This document shows positions 12,136-27,690 of a stretch of DNA of 64,000 nt, piece after piece (position 1 is the stretch's first letter; every line of letters begins with the position of its first letter). Source of the stretch: Druceiella hillmani (Eukaryota; Arthropoda; Insecta; Lepidoptera; Hepialidae); assembly GCA_039881145.1 (NCBI GenBank), contig JAYKKI010000061.1:10700001-10764000 (forward strand), read 5' to 3'. Below the pieces are notes generated by a model. That model ran no database searches. It was not told the origin of the DNA and was given only the letters and a program-made list of their open reading frames with translations. The position numbers were made by a program, and so were the translations under genes.

Positions 12136-13180
12136 ACATATAGCCTCACGTAAATACATAGTGTAAGAATTTAAAATAATATTTTTAACTGGTTATGAAA
12201 ATTTGAGAAATATAATAAAATAAAGGTAAGACTAAGAAATGTGGAATAAAACAGTAGTCTGATATAATTTGATGAAATTGTTATGTATTGGTAACAGATT
12301 ATTCAACATTTATTTTTAAAGTAGTTTTAGCCTTATTAGACGTCAAGCATGTGAAAAAAATTGTTGATTTAGGATAATACAGTTATTAGAGAGTATCCAA
12401 ACCATAAGACCTCCGTTGTTGTGGCGTCATTGTACTAATACGAATATACAAATTATATAATAGAATATACAGGTTGTATAATAATGGCATCTTGATCAAG
12501 GGTAGAGAAACTGATAACGAGGCGCCCGTCTCTGTATGAATGTGTCATGCTTCATCAAAGTAAAAAATATGCGGGCATTTAATTGGAAGAAACAAGTGGA
12601 ATTTAGCCTAACTGAAAATTATTAAATGAAAGAATATAACACTAAACGTGAAAGAATATGAAGTTCATAATAAAAAATTAATATAAATAATAAGTAACAG
12701 AAAAATTGGAATAAACAACAAGGATTCAAGATTTGACGGCTACATGACATCCAATTTTCATAGTGAACGCAGTTTTTAAATCGATTTGTTTACTAAGGAT
12801 GACGAGCGATTTATTTTTATTTGGGATCGCTTTTGACATACGTCTGTATTTTACATTCAATGTTATAAAAATGTGGATACGTGTCGAAAAAAATTATAAC
12901 AACCAGTTGGTCGCAAAACTAATTTACTTGGGAAACATTATTTGCCAAATATATCTTTACATACTGGTTATGTTATTATAAGTTATGAAATATTTCTCAG
13001 GTAATAATAATATTAATGATAAGCCATTTATATATACTTAATATATAGTTATACTTAATTAAATAAAATTACAATTCATATTAAAATAACATAAAGAAAG
13101 GGATAACTTTCAGTTACCAAAGTTTTTGCTTCTTGATTAAAGATAAATAATTTAAATTTAAATATTTTATCTAAGGAGCC
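12136..13180. other. AT-rich non-coding stretch
   Basis: No supported gene. A 72-codon plus-strand frame at 12763-12981 has no recognisable domain and is probably chance. Confidence 0.45.
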
Positions 13181-14262
13181 CTTTTTAGTATATGGGCCAG
13201 CTCCAAGCCATTCCATGTAGTTCAATCTGGAGTCACTTCCATCCAACAGCTTCCTGCAGTCGAAATTAAGTCATCTGCCTATATCCCTTGTGGCCTTCCT
13301 TGTCAACAAGTACCTAGTGGTCCATGCCACTCGGTTGTCATGTTGGTCCATCTTTTGTCCTCTTAAGGTTAGGTAACCAATTCATTTCCATTCATTCCAT
13401 CTGTCCAAGAAATTTACTATTGGCCAGAGAGTCGATGACCTCGGTTTTCTTGTGTATGTCTAGTTGCTTCTTTTTATCTTTTAGTTTTATATTTAAAATA
13501 CTGCGTTTTATCGCTCTCAGACATACTCGGATTTCATGGTACGTCTCGTCCACGCTTTGGCTGTAAAATGTATGTCAGAGTTGATAGTATGCCAGAATCT
13601 AATACATTGCTTTTGATATTTTGCGACAAACTGGATTTTAATGTTTCTTTGTAGCTCCAGAACTTGTTCCAAAAGAATGTTTTGCCCCTGTTAATTTCTT
13701 TTATGTTTCTAGTATTTCGAAACGAGATTTGCTTTCCCAAGTAGATATATTCTTCGACATACTCTAACGAGTTGTTGTTTACTAGGCTAGGTATTTAGCA
13801 TTTGTTTGACATAAATTTTATTATGGATGTGTTAAGTTCCAAGCCCACTAATTTACTTGCCTGGTAGAGCTGGTTTAGCAAAGTTTGAAGATGTTTCGGG
13901 TTTTCAGACATTATGATGACATCATTGGTGAATCGCAAGTGGCTTAGATGTTTTCCTTTTCCATATATACCTATATTTAGCCAATATAAATCCTTTAGTA
14001 TATTTTTAGGACCGTGACAAATATCTTAAGTAACAGCGGATCACCTCTGTCTATATTTAATTCAGATCCAATTTTATCAACCTTTACTATGCTTGCGCTT
14101 CCGCTATAGATATTTTTTAGGGTATTTATATAAAGTTTTGGCACAATCTGGTGTGATAAAGCTTCCCATATGCTATTATGCGGTATATGGTCGAATGCTT
14201 TAATATAGTCTACGAAGCAAAGATATAGCAGTCTTCAAAAGTCTATATATTTTTACAGGGAC
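13181..14262 (-). pseudogene. RTE-type non-LTR reverse transcriptase, 3' portion, broken
   Basis: Read from 14262 downward, the translation gives LCFVDYIKAFDHIPHNSIWE (the AFD motif of reverse transcriptase motif A). Then come NIYSGSASIVKVDKIGSELN, HLSHLRFTNDVIIMS (normally YADD; here TND, a damaged catalytic box) and SLEYVEEYIYLGKQISF. Next is VLDSGILSTLTYILQ, a connection-region landmark, then SILNIKLKDKKKQLDIHKKT, and finally a GRPQ-type C-terminal segment near 13280. This order is characteristic of RTE-clade retrotransposons of insects, which are often annotated as endonuclease-reverse transcriptases. Only the last ~355 codons survive; the endonuclease and the fingers region are absent. 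Several frameshifts and stops show it is dead. The 3' boundary near 13181 is where resemblance stops. Confidence 0.88.
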
Positions 14263-16742
<2,480 letters not shown>

Positions 16743-17265
16743 ACCTATACATATAATATTTATTGTAAGAAAAGAGACGAAAATTAATTTCAACGTTACA
16801 CCAAATGGATTTGCAAAGCGCAGATATTACCATGAGCCAGATATGTACTAATACTTGTTTATTTTTAAGATGCAACTTGGCATCGACTATTACGCAGCGA
16901 GCTAACCAACGATCCAAATAAATACTATAATTGACTTATATACAAAGACTAGCAAGTCTGTCTTTTTCTGTATTATTACGTATTTTATTGAGAGTAAAAT
17001 TGCAGGTAATTTTTCCTTCAATAAAAAAAAGTAAAAAGGTATGACCAACTGAAAGCTGGTAAATTTTTTAAAACTTCTTCCTAAAGATTTCGACTTGAAA
17101 AGAGAATCAATTTTTAGACCGACTTAAATAACTAATAAAATAATCGATCCGTAAAACTCTCTTCCTTACAAATAACGACCAAATTTGCGGAACCCACTTA
17201 TTGGTCAAACGTTTTCAGATTCACCTAACAAAAAAAAATACTAACAAAATAATGCGTTAAGTTTG
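16743..17265. other. non-coding stretch
   Basis: Nothing recognised between the (AT)n tract and the minisatellite-like repeat that follows. Confidence 0.45.
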
Positions 17266-17465
17266 CAAACATTACAACGAAAAGAGATGTATACATGCTT
17301 TGTACATTTTAACACTATTCGCCGAGAAACAATTTTACAACGTAAAGAGATGTATTTGCTTTGTACATTTTAACACTATGCGCAAATGTAACTTTATTGT
17401 GTTCGAACATTACAACGTAAAGAGATGTATATGCTTTGTACATTTTAACATTATTCGCCGAGGTC
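17266..17465. repeat. imperfect tandem repeat, 3 copies
   Basis: The phrases ACATTACAACGAAAAGAGAT and GCTTTGTACATTTTAACACT recur three times (about 17270, 17333 and 17407) with unequal linkers, so spacing is about 63 and 74 bases. A 63-codon frame crosses it and is probably chance. Confidence 0.8.
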
Positions 17466-19235
17466 ATTTGAGACATAAACAAACAAAATAATCTAAGGTA
17501 TTTCTACAAAATGCTTTATTAAATTTAAATCTTGTCTTTTGATATTTCAAATAAAAATAATCTGATTACACTAGTATGAATAGAATGTCAACATTTGAAA
17601 TTGAATGAATACTTTGTTTATGCCGCTATAAGGACTTTGTCGGAACAGGTTGTAAAATACTCGTAGTTTCGCGTTCGTTCGCATGCAACAATCCACAAGA
17701 AGTTAATATGTAATACATACAGTTAATGTAATATTCCTCTATACATATTCAATTTGATCAACCTATTATAACATACCATATTGTTTTTAGAAAAAAAAAA
17801 CAATACCTTGTTCTTGTTTTTTCCATGTTATATGTCTTCCGCGTCAGATGATAATTTCATAGTGATAATAATTTGTGTTTGTTTAGATGTGAATTATATT
17901 AAGTTTGTTAAATCCTATTCTTTCTTTGCTTTACAAGGCTAAGATTTTTGTAAATAATTATAAGACAACAGACGTTTTGCAAATAATTATAAGAAAACAG
18001 AGATATGTTTCACGTAAAATGTAAGTAGCACTTCGTCTTAATTTAAATAGCATTACACAGCATTTTCCACAAACATCTTTTGATTTGTTATATAATGTAA
18101 ATAGAAGAGAAATAATAAAATAAATATTTAAGGAAACAATTATATACACATTCACACAAATATTTCAAGAATTTTATCTACAATTCAACTATTTAGTACT
18201 CTTTATAAAATACAACTGCAACTTAATGTAAAAATGTAATGTAGTGTATATTGTTGTTGACAACGTGTTAATACAAAACTCTTTAGAATTTATGGTTATC
18301 AAACGATGTGAAAGAGCTAAAATAATTTTTATTCTGGAAATAGCCGCCCTTTGTTATGGATATATGTGAAAGTGACCCTGTCTAGTATTTTCTTGCCTTC
18401 TTTTTTTAATTACTCAGTTTCCAATAAAACTGTTCTTTCACCGATACCTTTGAAAACTAACTGCTCTAAATTAATGTTGGGAACTTCATTGTTCTATATT
18501 AAATCCGCTTTGAGTTTGAGGAAAAAGAATATTTAAAACAATTAATGACATCGTGACCCAGCATAACAGAATGTTGATTTATGAGCTTGTTTAATAATGA
18601 GATGTTTCTTGAACATAACATAGAATTAGTCACACACGGCAGATATGTATACACATTCCATTAACCCCTTCAGGGCGTATTTACATTTCTTGGTGAAAAA
18701 TTTCTATTTTCAAATATATATATACATCAATCCTTCATACATAATTCAAGCAGAGTAATTTTTATAGGTTTTTGATTTATTTATTTCGGAAAAATCGGTT
18801 TTTTGCAAGTAATTTCTAGCTAAAATCGCTAAGGAGAAGCAAGTTTATAGCATTAATTCCAAAACAATTATACTTTAATTTAAAATGCGAAAAAAACAAT
18901 AAAATTCCTCTTCTCTGTTTTGATAACAAATTTTGATTGAGATTTTTGTTAAAAACATAATAAAGGAAGTAATTATACAATAAACATAGGGTTTCAATTT
19001 TCCATCGACTTTTGACACCGGCAAGTCATTCTGCATTGGAATGAGCCTGAACTCGGTCGTGCTTCGGCACTCTGAATAAAAATAATTACGATGATCTCTA
19101 CACTATTGATATTATTGTAGTTTGATTCATCATTCTCTGAGGTGAACAATTTTATTTATTTTAAATAATTTATTTCGCGACGTCTATTATTATAAATATT
19201 ATATTTTTAAGGGTTGAATGAAACGTATGTAATAT
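17466..19235. other. AT-rich non-coding stretch
   Basis: No gene recognised. TTAACCCCTTCAGGGCGTAT at 18662 resembles the TTAA plus CCC(T)n ends seen in piggyBac-type elements. I could not find the matching opposite end, so it is not called as a transposon. Confidence 0.45.
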
Positions 19236-19236
19236 A

Positions 19237-19322
<86 letters not shown>
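19236..19322. repeat. (TG)n(TA)n compound microsatellite
   Basis: TGTGTGTGTGTA followed by about 74 bases of alternating TA. Confidence 0.97.
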
Positions 19323-19325
<3 letters not shown>

Positions 19326-19398
19326 CCATTTATTTTAGATGTACTTCAAATTGGATATTCAAGAAAGCGATTGAGTGCAATCTTATAAGACCACTCAC

Positions 19399-19610
19399 AT
19401 GTCTCTTTCTATCTGTCCGTTATTTGACCACATGTCTCTCATGTCTCTTTCTATCTGTCCGTTATTTGACCACATGTCTCTCATGTCTCTTTCTATCTGT
19501 CCGTTATTTGACCACATGTCTCTCATGTCTCTTTCTATCTGTCCGTTATTTGACCACATGTCTCTCATGTCTCTTTCTCACATGTCTCTTTCTATCTGTC
19601 TTTCTATCTG
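19399..19610. repeat. 42-bp minisatellite, 4 full copies plus a degenerate tail
   Basis: The unit ATGTCTCTTTCTATCTGTCC plus GTTATTTGACCACATGTCTCTC recurs at 19399, 19441, 19483 and 19525. It then breaks into shorter CTTTCTATCTGT pieces. The four units are virtually identical, suggesting recent expansion. Two plus-strand frames (91 and 140 codons) are open only because 42 is divisible by three. Confidence 0.95.
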
Positions 19611-20329
19611 CTCGATTTTTCGCAGAAGTCACTTGACGGAGAAACTTTAAATTTATTGTAGTAATAAATCATATTAACCAGCACATTTTTCTCTACTTTA
19701 CATTCAACAATATTCATGTGGAAATTTCTGTAGGGGAAGTATAAATCACTCGAAACTTTTTTTCATAATTTTAAGTGTTATATGTACGGAAACATTCCAA
19801 AAATATAGAAAAAATGTGCCCCCTCCACCCTCAATTCTAAAACTACTTAACTTAAAATTACGAAAAATGTGACTTTTAGAATCCCATGAAAATATTGTAG
19901 GAAAACTGTAGCGATTATTCTAGGTGTCATAATTTTTTAAAAATGCACCATGTTTCTACGCCTAAGAACGACAAAATAAAATTTTTAGGTTTTTTTATAT
20001 TTGCAGCCGCTTTTTCAGAAATCTGAACTTGAAACTTATTACGTTTTGAGTGAACAAAGGCCTTAATTTAATTAATTTTGTATTTCTTATTGATATTATT
20101 TGATTATGAGGAATGTAATTATTTTTTTATAATTTTAAATTTTTTATTTAAAGGAAAAATATGCAAAAATGTAATATCTTCTTATCCGAAACTACTCAAC
20201 CCAAAATAATGGAAAAATAAACGGCGTCGGTAAAATCTGTCTAAGAAATTACAGAAAAATTTATTTAAATACCTTATAATTTTTTTAAAATATATATCAT
20301 ATTTTTAAGTTATCAGACAATATTTTTAC
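19611..20329. other. AT-rich non-coding stretch
   Basis: No gene recognised. A low-complexity run rich in C (GTGCCCCCTCCACCCTC) near 19817 is unusual for this AT-rich window. The rest is featureless. Confidence 0.45.
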
Positions 20330-20979
20330 GTTATAAAAAATAAATATTTGTAAATAGTTTAATATAATTTCTCTATACTCTTAAGCGTTTATAACTGCTT
20401 TTCTTTGTACGAAAACTCTATGTACAGAGGAACCCTGGTAGTGTTAACCTGAACCCTGATAGTATTCCCCAATTTCTGTTTGATAGTTTTTTTACATGCT
20501 GTGATTGTAAATTATTGTTACACTGAAATTATAAATGATTGTAACACTGAATAAATTGTAACACTGTACGTGTTACAATTTTACCATATTATAATTTTTA
20601 ACTATCATTACCGTAGTCATTCTAGCGTTATACAAATACTCAAATTAAACACTCCTTAATCTTAGTATAACTAGTTTCGATTTCGTTCCACTTATTCCAT
20701 TATTTAATGAATTCCACTTACTCGTTCTAAGTTAATTTAGCAAGTAAAGTTAATTCTTCCATTTTTTACGCACATCCTCTTTTGTCAATATGCTTTGAAT
20801 TTCGGATATATGCAAACGAATCAAACGCCACGACGAGTCATGTTTTTCTCTGGAAGAAAAACCTATTTCATTTGGAAATATATAGCTATCCATCTGGTTT
20901 TGTCTGCAGATACTTAAGTTTAAAAAAATGCAACTAACGCGATCGCTTGCATTGACAAGGAATAAAAGAAACCCAAAAG

Positions 20980-20985
<6 letters not shown>

Positions 20986-21048
<63 letters not shown>
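20986..21048. repeat. (AT)n microsatellite
   Basis: About 62 bases of alternating AT, followed by GGGGGAACTTTT. Confidence 0.97.
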
Positions 21049-21050
<2 letters not shown>

Positions 21051-21418
21051 GGGAACTTTTGGTTATAAGGTCATATCTTTGAATAAAAGCAACAAATCTG
21101 CCCTACAATGACGGCTTAAAGAGATATATTGTCAGGTATATTAGATGAACATATTTATTATTCCAGAATATATTTGTATTTTAGGACATATCAGTTTACA
21201 ATAGTTTAGGTCCTAAATTATTGAACTCTTAATTTTCATATTTGTTATTGATATCCAATCCAGTTTTTAGATTGAATATATCCTAAATCATTTATTTCTG
21301 GAGTACACAAATTAGTGGCAAGGGTAGAGGAAACAAAAGTCTCAGCAGCCGTAGAAAGTGTTAGAGAAGTCGGTTTTTAGATATATTAAATTCTTATTTC
21401 CATTTTAGTTTCAATGTA

Positions 21419-21467
<49 letters not shown>
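21419..21467. repeat. (AT)n microsatellite
   Basis: About 48 bases of alternating AT inside the segment present only in duplication copy A. Confidence 0.97.
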
Positions 21468-21468
<1 letters not shown>

Positions 21469-24400
21469 GTCGTATTTTTAGTTTACGAAAAGAAGCTAAT
21501 GAGATAAAAGTTAAAGTGTAAAAGAATAGTAGATGTTAATTATTTATTAGAACAGTTTTTAATTATCAGTGGACATTATTCTCTTTTGATTGCGATATAT
21601 CTCACATACGTATTGCAAAAAAAATGAGGACAGTCTGGTATTAAAATTTTACTCTCTGTCTCTAAGATTGATAACTCTTGTCAAATGTTATTGCAAATAG
21701 TGGGAACAAGCGCAGAGCATTGCATGTTGAGACGACACGACACAACATTCATTGGCGATGTATATTAAAACGGCGTACCAATGATCGCTGTTTTAGGTCG
21801 ACTGTTAACGGTCCTATGGCGCCAATTATAACGCTTCTCCTGGTTCTACAGTGAGTAGGTCTCCACCATAAGAAATGTATTTTCAGGAGTAAAAAATAAG
21901 TACTGTCTCACTTGTTCTCGGTCGTCCAACAAAGTTATTAAGCCTCCATCTTATACCTCTTTTAAAAATTATGCCGGTACTTCAACTAAAATGGAGACAG
22001 CCATTATAGCAAGTGGATTTAAAAAGTCTCTTGTAGAAAATAGTCCCATTTATCCACATGAATTGGTAATGAAGACTTGAGCACTTATTCCATTGTAAAA
22101 ATTCCCAGCCTTATGAATATAAAATGGTAATAAAAACTGCTGGTAAAATAGATCGCAAAAACCATTTCTAACGTAATTATTGTAAATCCTTGTTGGCAAC
22201 TGCCTCAAACACAGCCAATTCATTGAGATCACGGAAGTTTATCACTTGAGATTGCGCTGGAGTGTAGATTCGTCCATGAAACATTGGTAATCTTAAAACA
22301 TACCATTATTTAAAAACTTGATAATATAAAAAGAAATATTATTAATGAGTCCTATCACATATTTGGCGATCATTCTTTTTATCTTATTTTTGTACCAAAT
22401 ATGCGTAGTAATGAAAATTCAGTTACCGAATTAACAATGTGTGGTGTTTCGCACGAAGTAACTGGCATCGTTCGTGGATTATATTTATATCCTTACCGTT
22501 TACTGAAATGAAGAATTTGCCAGAAAGCTTTAATTCGCGCGTTGTGAATTATGTAGAAATTATTAACTTTTCTCTCCTATGTCCTTATAGTAAGCGAAGT
22601 ATTGCTATCTTTTAAAGAAGGCTGCTTGCAATCTTTTACGCATTTTAAAAACAGATACTTGTTCTAAATAAAAAAAAAATAGTAGTATTTCGTAGAAGTC
22701 TTTATAATGCAAGAAATTTTAAAGGAATAAAAAACAAGACCTTATCAAGAAACTTTTCATCTGATGAGAACGGTCAATAGCCCGATATGAATGAAAGAGT
22801 TTCGGAAAAAAATAGTATTGAGCCCTTTACAGTGACATGATCCAGAGTACAATACAGTCAAAATGGCCCGCACTTGGGCAAGAGCGTAGGCAGAAGTTAT
22901 TAACACTTCTTGCTTTACCAAGGTGTACAAAAGACGCGTAAATATGAGTTTTACTTCATTAGTATGATTTGAACTGTATCATTAGTAAAAATTGGAAAAA
23001 AATAATGAGTGCAGTCACTCAAAGAATTAGCAACACTTTTTCAAATCGACATTAAAAAGTGAGGTTTATTCATAGATAATTCATTTATTTTAGAAACAAA
23101 CATAAATATAAAGCAAAATGTTTTGAGAGTAATGTTTGGTACGTAAGTTTATATTTAATTAGAGAATTTTGCGCATCATCAGGCATGTCATTGGGGGGAA
23201 CTGACGCAAACTCTACTCGTTCTGGAGTTGAACATAACACCGCGCATGTGATGGTGTGAAAGAAAAAGCATCATGAGGAAAAATGGTATCTGTAGTAATT
23301 AGTATCTTTTGTGATTTTTAATAATTAGTAATCTCACGTTTTTGTACACGCGTCAAATAATATTTTCTGTTTTTTTAATTTGCCTCAAATATGAGTGTAA
23401 TCTGTTTTCACAGCAGTCACGAGGGAGCAGGTTTCAGTCGTTTGTAGTTTTCTCAAGGCTAACAGAATGAAATATTTAAATGAGTCTAAAGATATTTCTC
23501 TTGAGGTTATCCTATTATTTTGTCTTTTATATTGTGGGAGGTTAAAGACGATCGACGCCGTAACTATCTACTGCTGCTCCTATTAAACCACATGTGGAAA
23601 ATAAAATCATCGTACACAGCCTTTCTGGTTAGCTGGCCCGGTCAATGGATGAAATCCGAATTAAAACTGGAATAATACTAATATTATTATTGTAATTTGC
23701 GCATTCTTTTAATAAAACAAAATAAATAAAACTGACTAAAATAAATAATATATTAAACATCCATGTCCATTTTAGTTATAATTGCAACAAAATTATAGCA
23801 TTATCAAGACAATGCGAATAGGCTATAAATTTGATGCACATCAACAAATGGCATTGCTTTGCGTGATTTTATGACTATCAGTGATTTTATGACTAGTTAA
23901 TATCCATTCTCAAGCGGGGGGTTCGTAAATGCATACTTAATAAGATATTCTAAAAATATGCGAAATTCATTTTACATTCTTACCTTATTTCCGAAATTAC
24001 TGAACACATTAAGGTCACGATCAAATTTATATTTTCAAATGGATTTAAGATAATACTATGTAGTCTTAAATGATTATAACTGTCTAAATGTGTACAAAAT
24101 CCTCGTAGTGCGGGTTCTACTCATGCTTGATAGGATTTTATGTATTCTACGTAAATTTGTGCACGTTTTATAATTTTAATGTATTTCTACCGTAACCATT
24201 CGTTATATGAATACACTAATTAATCTCGATCTAATTATAACTAATTTTCATTTCGTTCTACTTATTCCATTATTTAATATATTTTTTATATTCGTTCGGG
24301 TAATTTATTTTAGTCAGTAAAATTAACTCGTCCATTGTTTAATATTTTATCGATTCTTTGGTTAATGTGATTTGAATTTCAAATCAAGGCAACATTCCAG

Positions 24401-24989
24401 AATAACACTAATTTCTTTAAAGTTTATATACTTTTATTACATAGTATGAAACAACAACCCATTTTAGTAGTTATAATACTAAAAATTATAGTTTTGTTCA
24501 CAATCAAACGAATAATTTTGCGACAACTTTTAATTCGCGGAATGCTAAAGTTATAGGAGGAAAGAGAGTTAACTTGTATTGCAGATGTTCTTATGGCGGA
24601 TGATGTGTAGCTGTAGAATTATCTTTTAATACAATCTTTTGTTGGTAAGTTTATTATCCAAAGAGACGTTAGTTTTTAAATAAAGAAATTAAAAACATTT
24701 TATAACTTTAGGCATTATAAAGGAATAACAAAGTACCATATAAAAATATTCTTAATTTGGCGATAGTCGCCAGAAACCGTATATATTTTACTGCGTATAC
24801 GAAGAAACTAAAAAACAGTTTCTCAAAGAATTGATATTGACCCATAATTAGGGGCATGAACTAAAACACCATATAGAAGGAAGTCATTAACAGTTTTCTG
24901 GTTTGCCAAAATATGCAAGAGACGTGTAAATATGAATTTCAATTCATTGGTTAAACAGATTTATATGGGAAAGGGCTGAACCACGTGCC

Positions 24990-25032
24990 GTCAATAACAC
25001 AGGTAGAAATAATTTCTACCTATGTTATTGAC
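24990..25032. repeat. near-perfect 21-bp stem hairpin
   Basis: GTCAATAACACAGGTAGAAA is followed, almost without a loop, by its complement TTTCTACCTATGTTATTGAC, with one mismatch. The aligned position in duplication copy A (about 23.01 kb) has only GTCACTCAAAG, so the hairpin was added in copy B or lost from A. Confidence 0.85.
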
Positions 25033-26375
25033 ACTCAGAAGTTAGCACTACTTTTACACATCAACATTGAGGGGTAATTTCTTTTCTAGGAACATTCTAC
25101 CTTCTATTTACCATATGGCCAGAATACAAACGGCATTATAGAAACTAAGTATCCATCATCTAGATTCAGTTTGCACCCATATGAAGCAATAAAACAAACA
25201 AAAAATAGAGTTTTGGAAATACAATTGTGATAAAATTAATCACGAAAAAGCATCCATGGTTTTATTCAATATAAGGTCAGATTCGTATCACTGGCCACTA
25301 CGTCTACCCGTTTGCAGTGTGAATAAATTGAAGTATGAATTTATTGTGAAAGATGATCAATTCTAGAAAGATAACGTAGAGTCACATTTAGTGAAATTGT
25401 ATCAAAACTGTTCGTTTCAAGAATTGATGGGTCTTTGAAAACCAATATTAATTAAATTAAGAGATCATTTATCACATTCCATTAATGCTAAAATTTTGAA
25501 TGTCAGAACCAAAAGGTGATCGGAGTAAAAGTTTGTAATGTCAGGACCCCGACAATTCTAATGTTTATAGCCTTTTTTCTAACAATTTGTAGTTGCAGCA
25601 TGAAAAAAAATACTAAATTATTGCCTTGTTAACAAAATTGAGTAAGAAATGGAAATATTTTATTGTGATAAAAAAACCCAAATATAAAATAAAGCTTTTT
25701 GAATGTAATACCTGTGTAAGATATATTTATTTATAATTAGAAATTCTTGCGCTTCATCAAACAAGTTGTGATCTCTACTCGTTTAAGAGTCAAACATAAC
25801 ATGGCACTTGTGATGGTCTGAAAGGAAAAGAGTCACGAGGAAATGTGATATCTCGAGTAATTAGTAACTTTCGTAATTTTCTATAATTAGTAATCTCATG
25901 TTTTTGTAAAAAAATAAGATTTTTTTCAGGGGTCATCAGAAGGTAGATTTTTATCATTTGTGGTTTCCATATGGCTCGTGATGTGAAATATTTAAATAAG
26001 TCAAAAAAATATTGTCACTATACTGAAATGGTATATAATCAAAATTGTGTTCCTCTGTAAAAACGCTTTCCCTTACTAATCAGTATTCCATGATAACACA
26101 CAGCCTCACAGTACACACACAGTGCTTCTATTTATAAGTAACAATAACAGACCCACGGCAGATAAAGTTGAGCCTACTGCTATCGTTCTTTTGAATTATT
26201 CGGATGTCTTTGATTGTCTAAGTTTGTTAATTATAATGACTAAATTACAATAATACAATTTATTGGAAGGCACGCGTGAATGATTTAATAACTAGTTTAA
26301 GCGATGGTGTCGTGGTGAAATATTCGATGGTAATTAAATTCCCACAAAATTCATGTCACTTCAAGGGGTAATGCT

Positions 26376-26424
26376 AGTGGCCACCCGAGCACTAACCACA
26401 AGGGTTAATGCTCGGGTGGCCACT
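26376..26424. repeat. 22-bp stem hairpin, GC-rich
   Basis: AGTGGCCACCCGAGCACTAA and its complement TTAATGCTCGGGTGGCCACT are separated by a few bases, with one mismatch. Its GC content is far above the surroundings. It sits directly upstream of the reverse transcriptase fragment. Confidence 0.88.
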
Positions 26425-26426
26425 TT

Positions 26427-27243
26427 TCACTTTGTACGTGTCAGACATTGTGAGTAATTTAAAACTCATTTTTATGCTAATGATATGCAGTTGTACAAAT
26501 CTTTTCTTGTGGAAGAAGAAAGTAGGCTGAGTGATAAGATTAATAAGTAACTAAAAAAAATCAAGAACTGAACGTGTATACATATTTATTGGTAAACCCT
26601 TTCAAATCTTTTCTTCTAATTACGGGAAGCAGAGCTCAGATAGTAAGATCAGGAAGACTAAAACTCTCCATAAAAGGACGTCTATTCCTATGGTGTAACT
26701 TGTCAAGAATTCAGATATCAAAATTGCCCTACAGTTGAAATGTCACGAAGGTGTGTGCGCAAAAATGAAATGTTGCTTTATGCGTCTTAAAACATTATAG
26801 AGGTTTACCCCACTTACCTCTCTATTTCCGTTAGGAAGATTCAATGAACATGTCGTATATGGCCGACATCAAATTTCATATGATTCAAAATGCGCGCGCT
26901 TTTATTTCAGCATCTCGCAGTAATATTATGTACCACTCAATATAAATAAATACGGAATGCTCCGAATGGATATTCATCGTAGACATTACATTCCTTTTTT
27001 GTACCTACGTCGTTGACTACGAAAACCCCGAAATATTCACAGAATGTGTTAATTTGGTCCAGTAGTACTCATAGCCACATGACGCGAGCCAGAAATAGGT
27101 TTCTCCTAATCCCAGAGCATAGCACAACGTGCGATCGGGGTAGTTCTGAGTTTGCTGTCACTGAATTTGGAACAAACTTCGTCTTCCTGAAAATATCTGT
27201 TTCTATGAATATATTTAAAGAGTGGTTCCGTAAGTGGATTTGA
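26427..27243 (+). pseudogene. non-LTR reverse transcriptase C-terminal part, broken
   Basis: One frame gives HFYANDMQLYKSF, corresponding to the YADD box of motif C (here YAND, the first catalytic Asp lost). An LSDKINK..LKKIKN helix-like stretch and AKMKCCFMRLKTL..RFTPL (thumb/connection region) follow. The conserved tail is KTPKYSQ..STHSHMTRARNRFLLIP and ends in NIFKEWFRKWI, in the same frame. The HSH.TRARN ... FK...R tail is typical of CR1/Jockey/R1-group non-LTR elements; the clade is not resolved. Internal stops and at least one frameshift (a YGMLRMD piece lies in another frame) make it dead. Only about 270 codons remain. It appears to be an insertion into duplication copy B. Confidence 0.82.
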
Positions 27244-27690
27244 CCCAGCAAACGATACAGATAGAATAGATGAAAAATATCAACATTTTGAAATTATTTC
27301 ATGTAAATTATTTCTTTTTTCTAGTTTTGGTTCTTTTATGTTTCCTTTGTGTCGTCTCCTTCACAAATAATAATGTCTGGTAATAATTTATGTATCTATG
27401 TAATTCCCAGGTTTAGACACCTTATTTATGTACAAGACCATATGTGATTGTGCATGGAATATATAAATATATATTTACATACGTGTATATAAAAGGCTGC
27501 CTATGAATTGTACGTTTTACTGTATCCATATATCCTTGTACATGGGTATGTGTGTATGTATGTGAATACATAGCTTTATGAGTGCGCACGGGTATGTATG
27601 TATATATATGCATATCCGTACGCTAGCTCTAGCCGTAAACCAGTTGTGTCGGTAATGCTTATAGTATAACTGCACAAGCTAGTCATTTTT
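27244..27690. other. non-coding stretch rich in TATGTA
   Basis: It holds imperfect TATGTATGTG-like low-complexity sequence (27460-27610). No gene was recognised. Confidence 0.5.

Larger units (their letters stand above)
20330..24000 (+). repeat. diverged segmental duplication, copy A
   Basis: Blocks in this stretch recur in the same order in the next 3.9 kb. Examples are TCGTTCCACTTATTCCATTA (20682) against TCGTTCTACTTATTCCATTA (24253), TTTAATTCGCG at 22529 and 24528, and a GCGCATCATC block (23172) against GCGCTTCATC (25750). Further matches are ATTAGTAATCTCACGTTTTT (23323) against ATTAGTAATCTCATGTTTTT (25881), and TTCTCAAGCGGGG (23908) against TTCTCGAGCGGTG (27797). Copy A carries about 1.5 kb (roughly 20.95-22.49 kb) with no counterpart in copy B, including two (TA)n tracts. 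No coding sequence is recognised. Confidence 0.72.

Noticed and set aside
18662..18681. piggyBac-like end TTAACCCCTTCAGGGCG
   Set aside because: No matching inverted end and no piggyBac transposase sequence found within several kilobases.
19214..19650. 140- and 91-codon frames with 14-residue repeats (cell-surface-like repeat protein)
   Set aside because: A 42-bp minisatellite keeps two frames open at once; there is no start context, signal or flanking domain.
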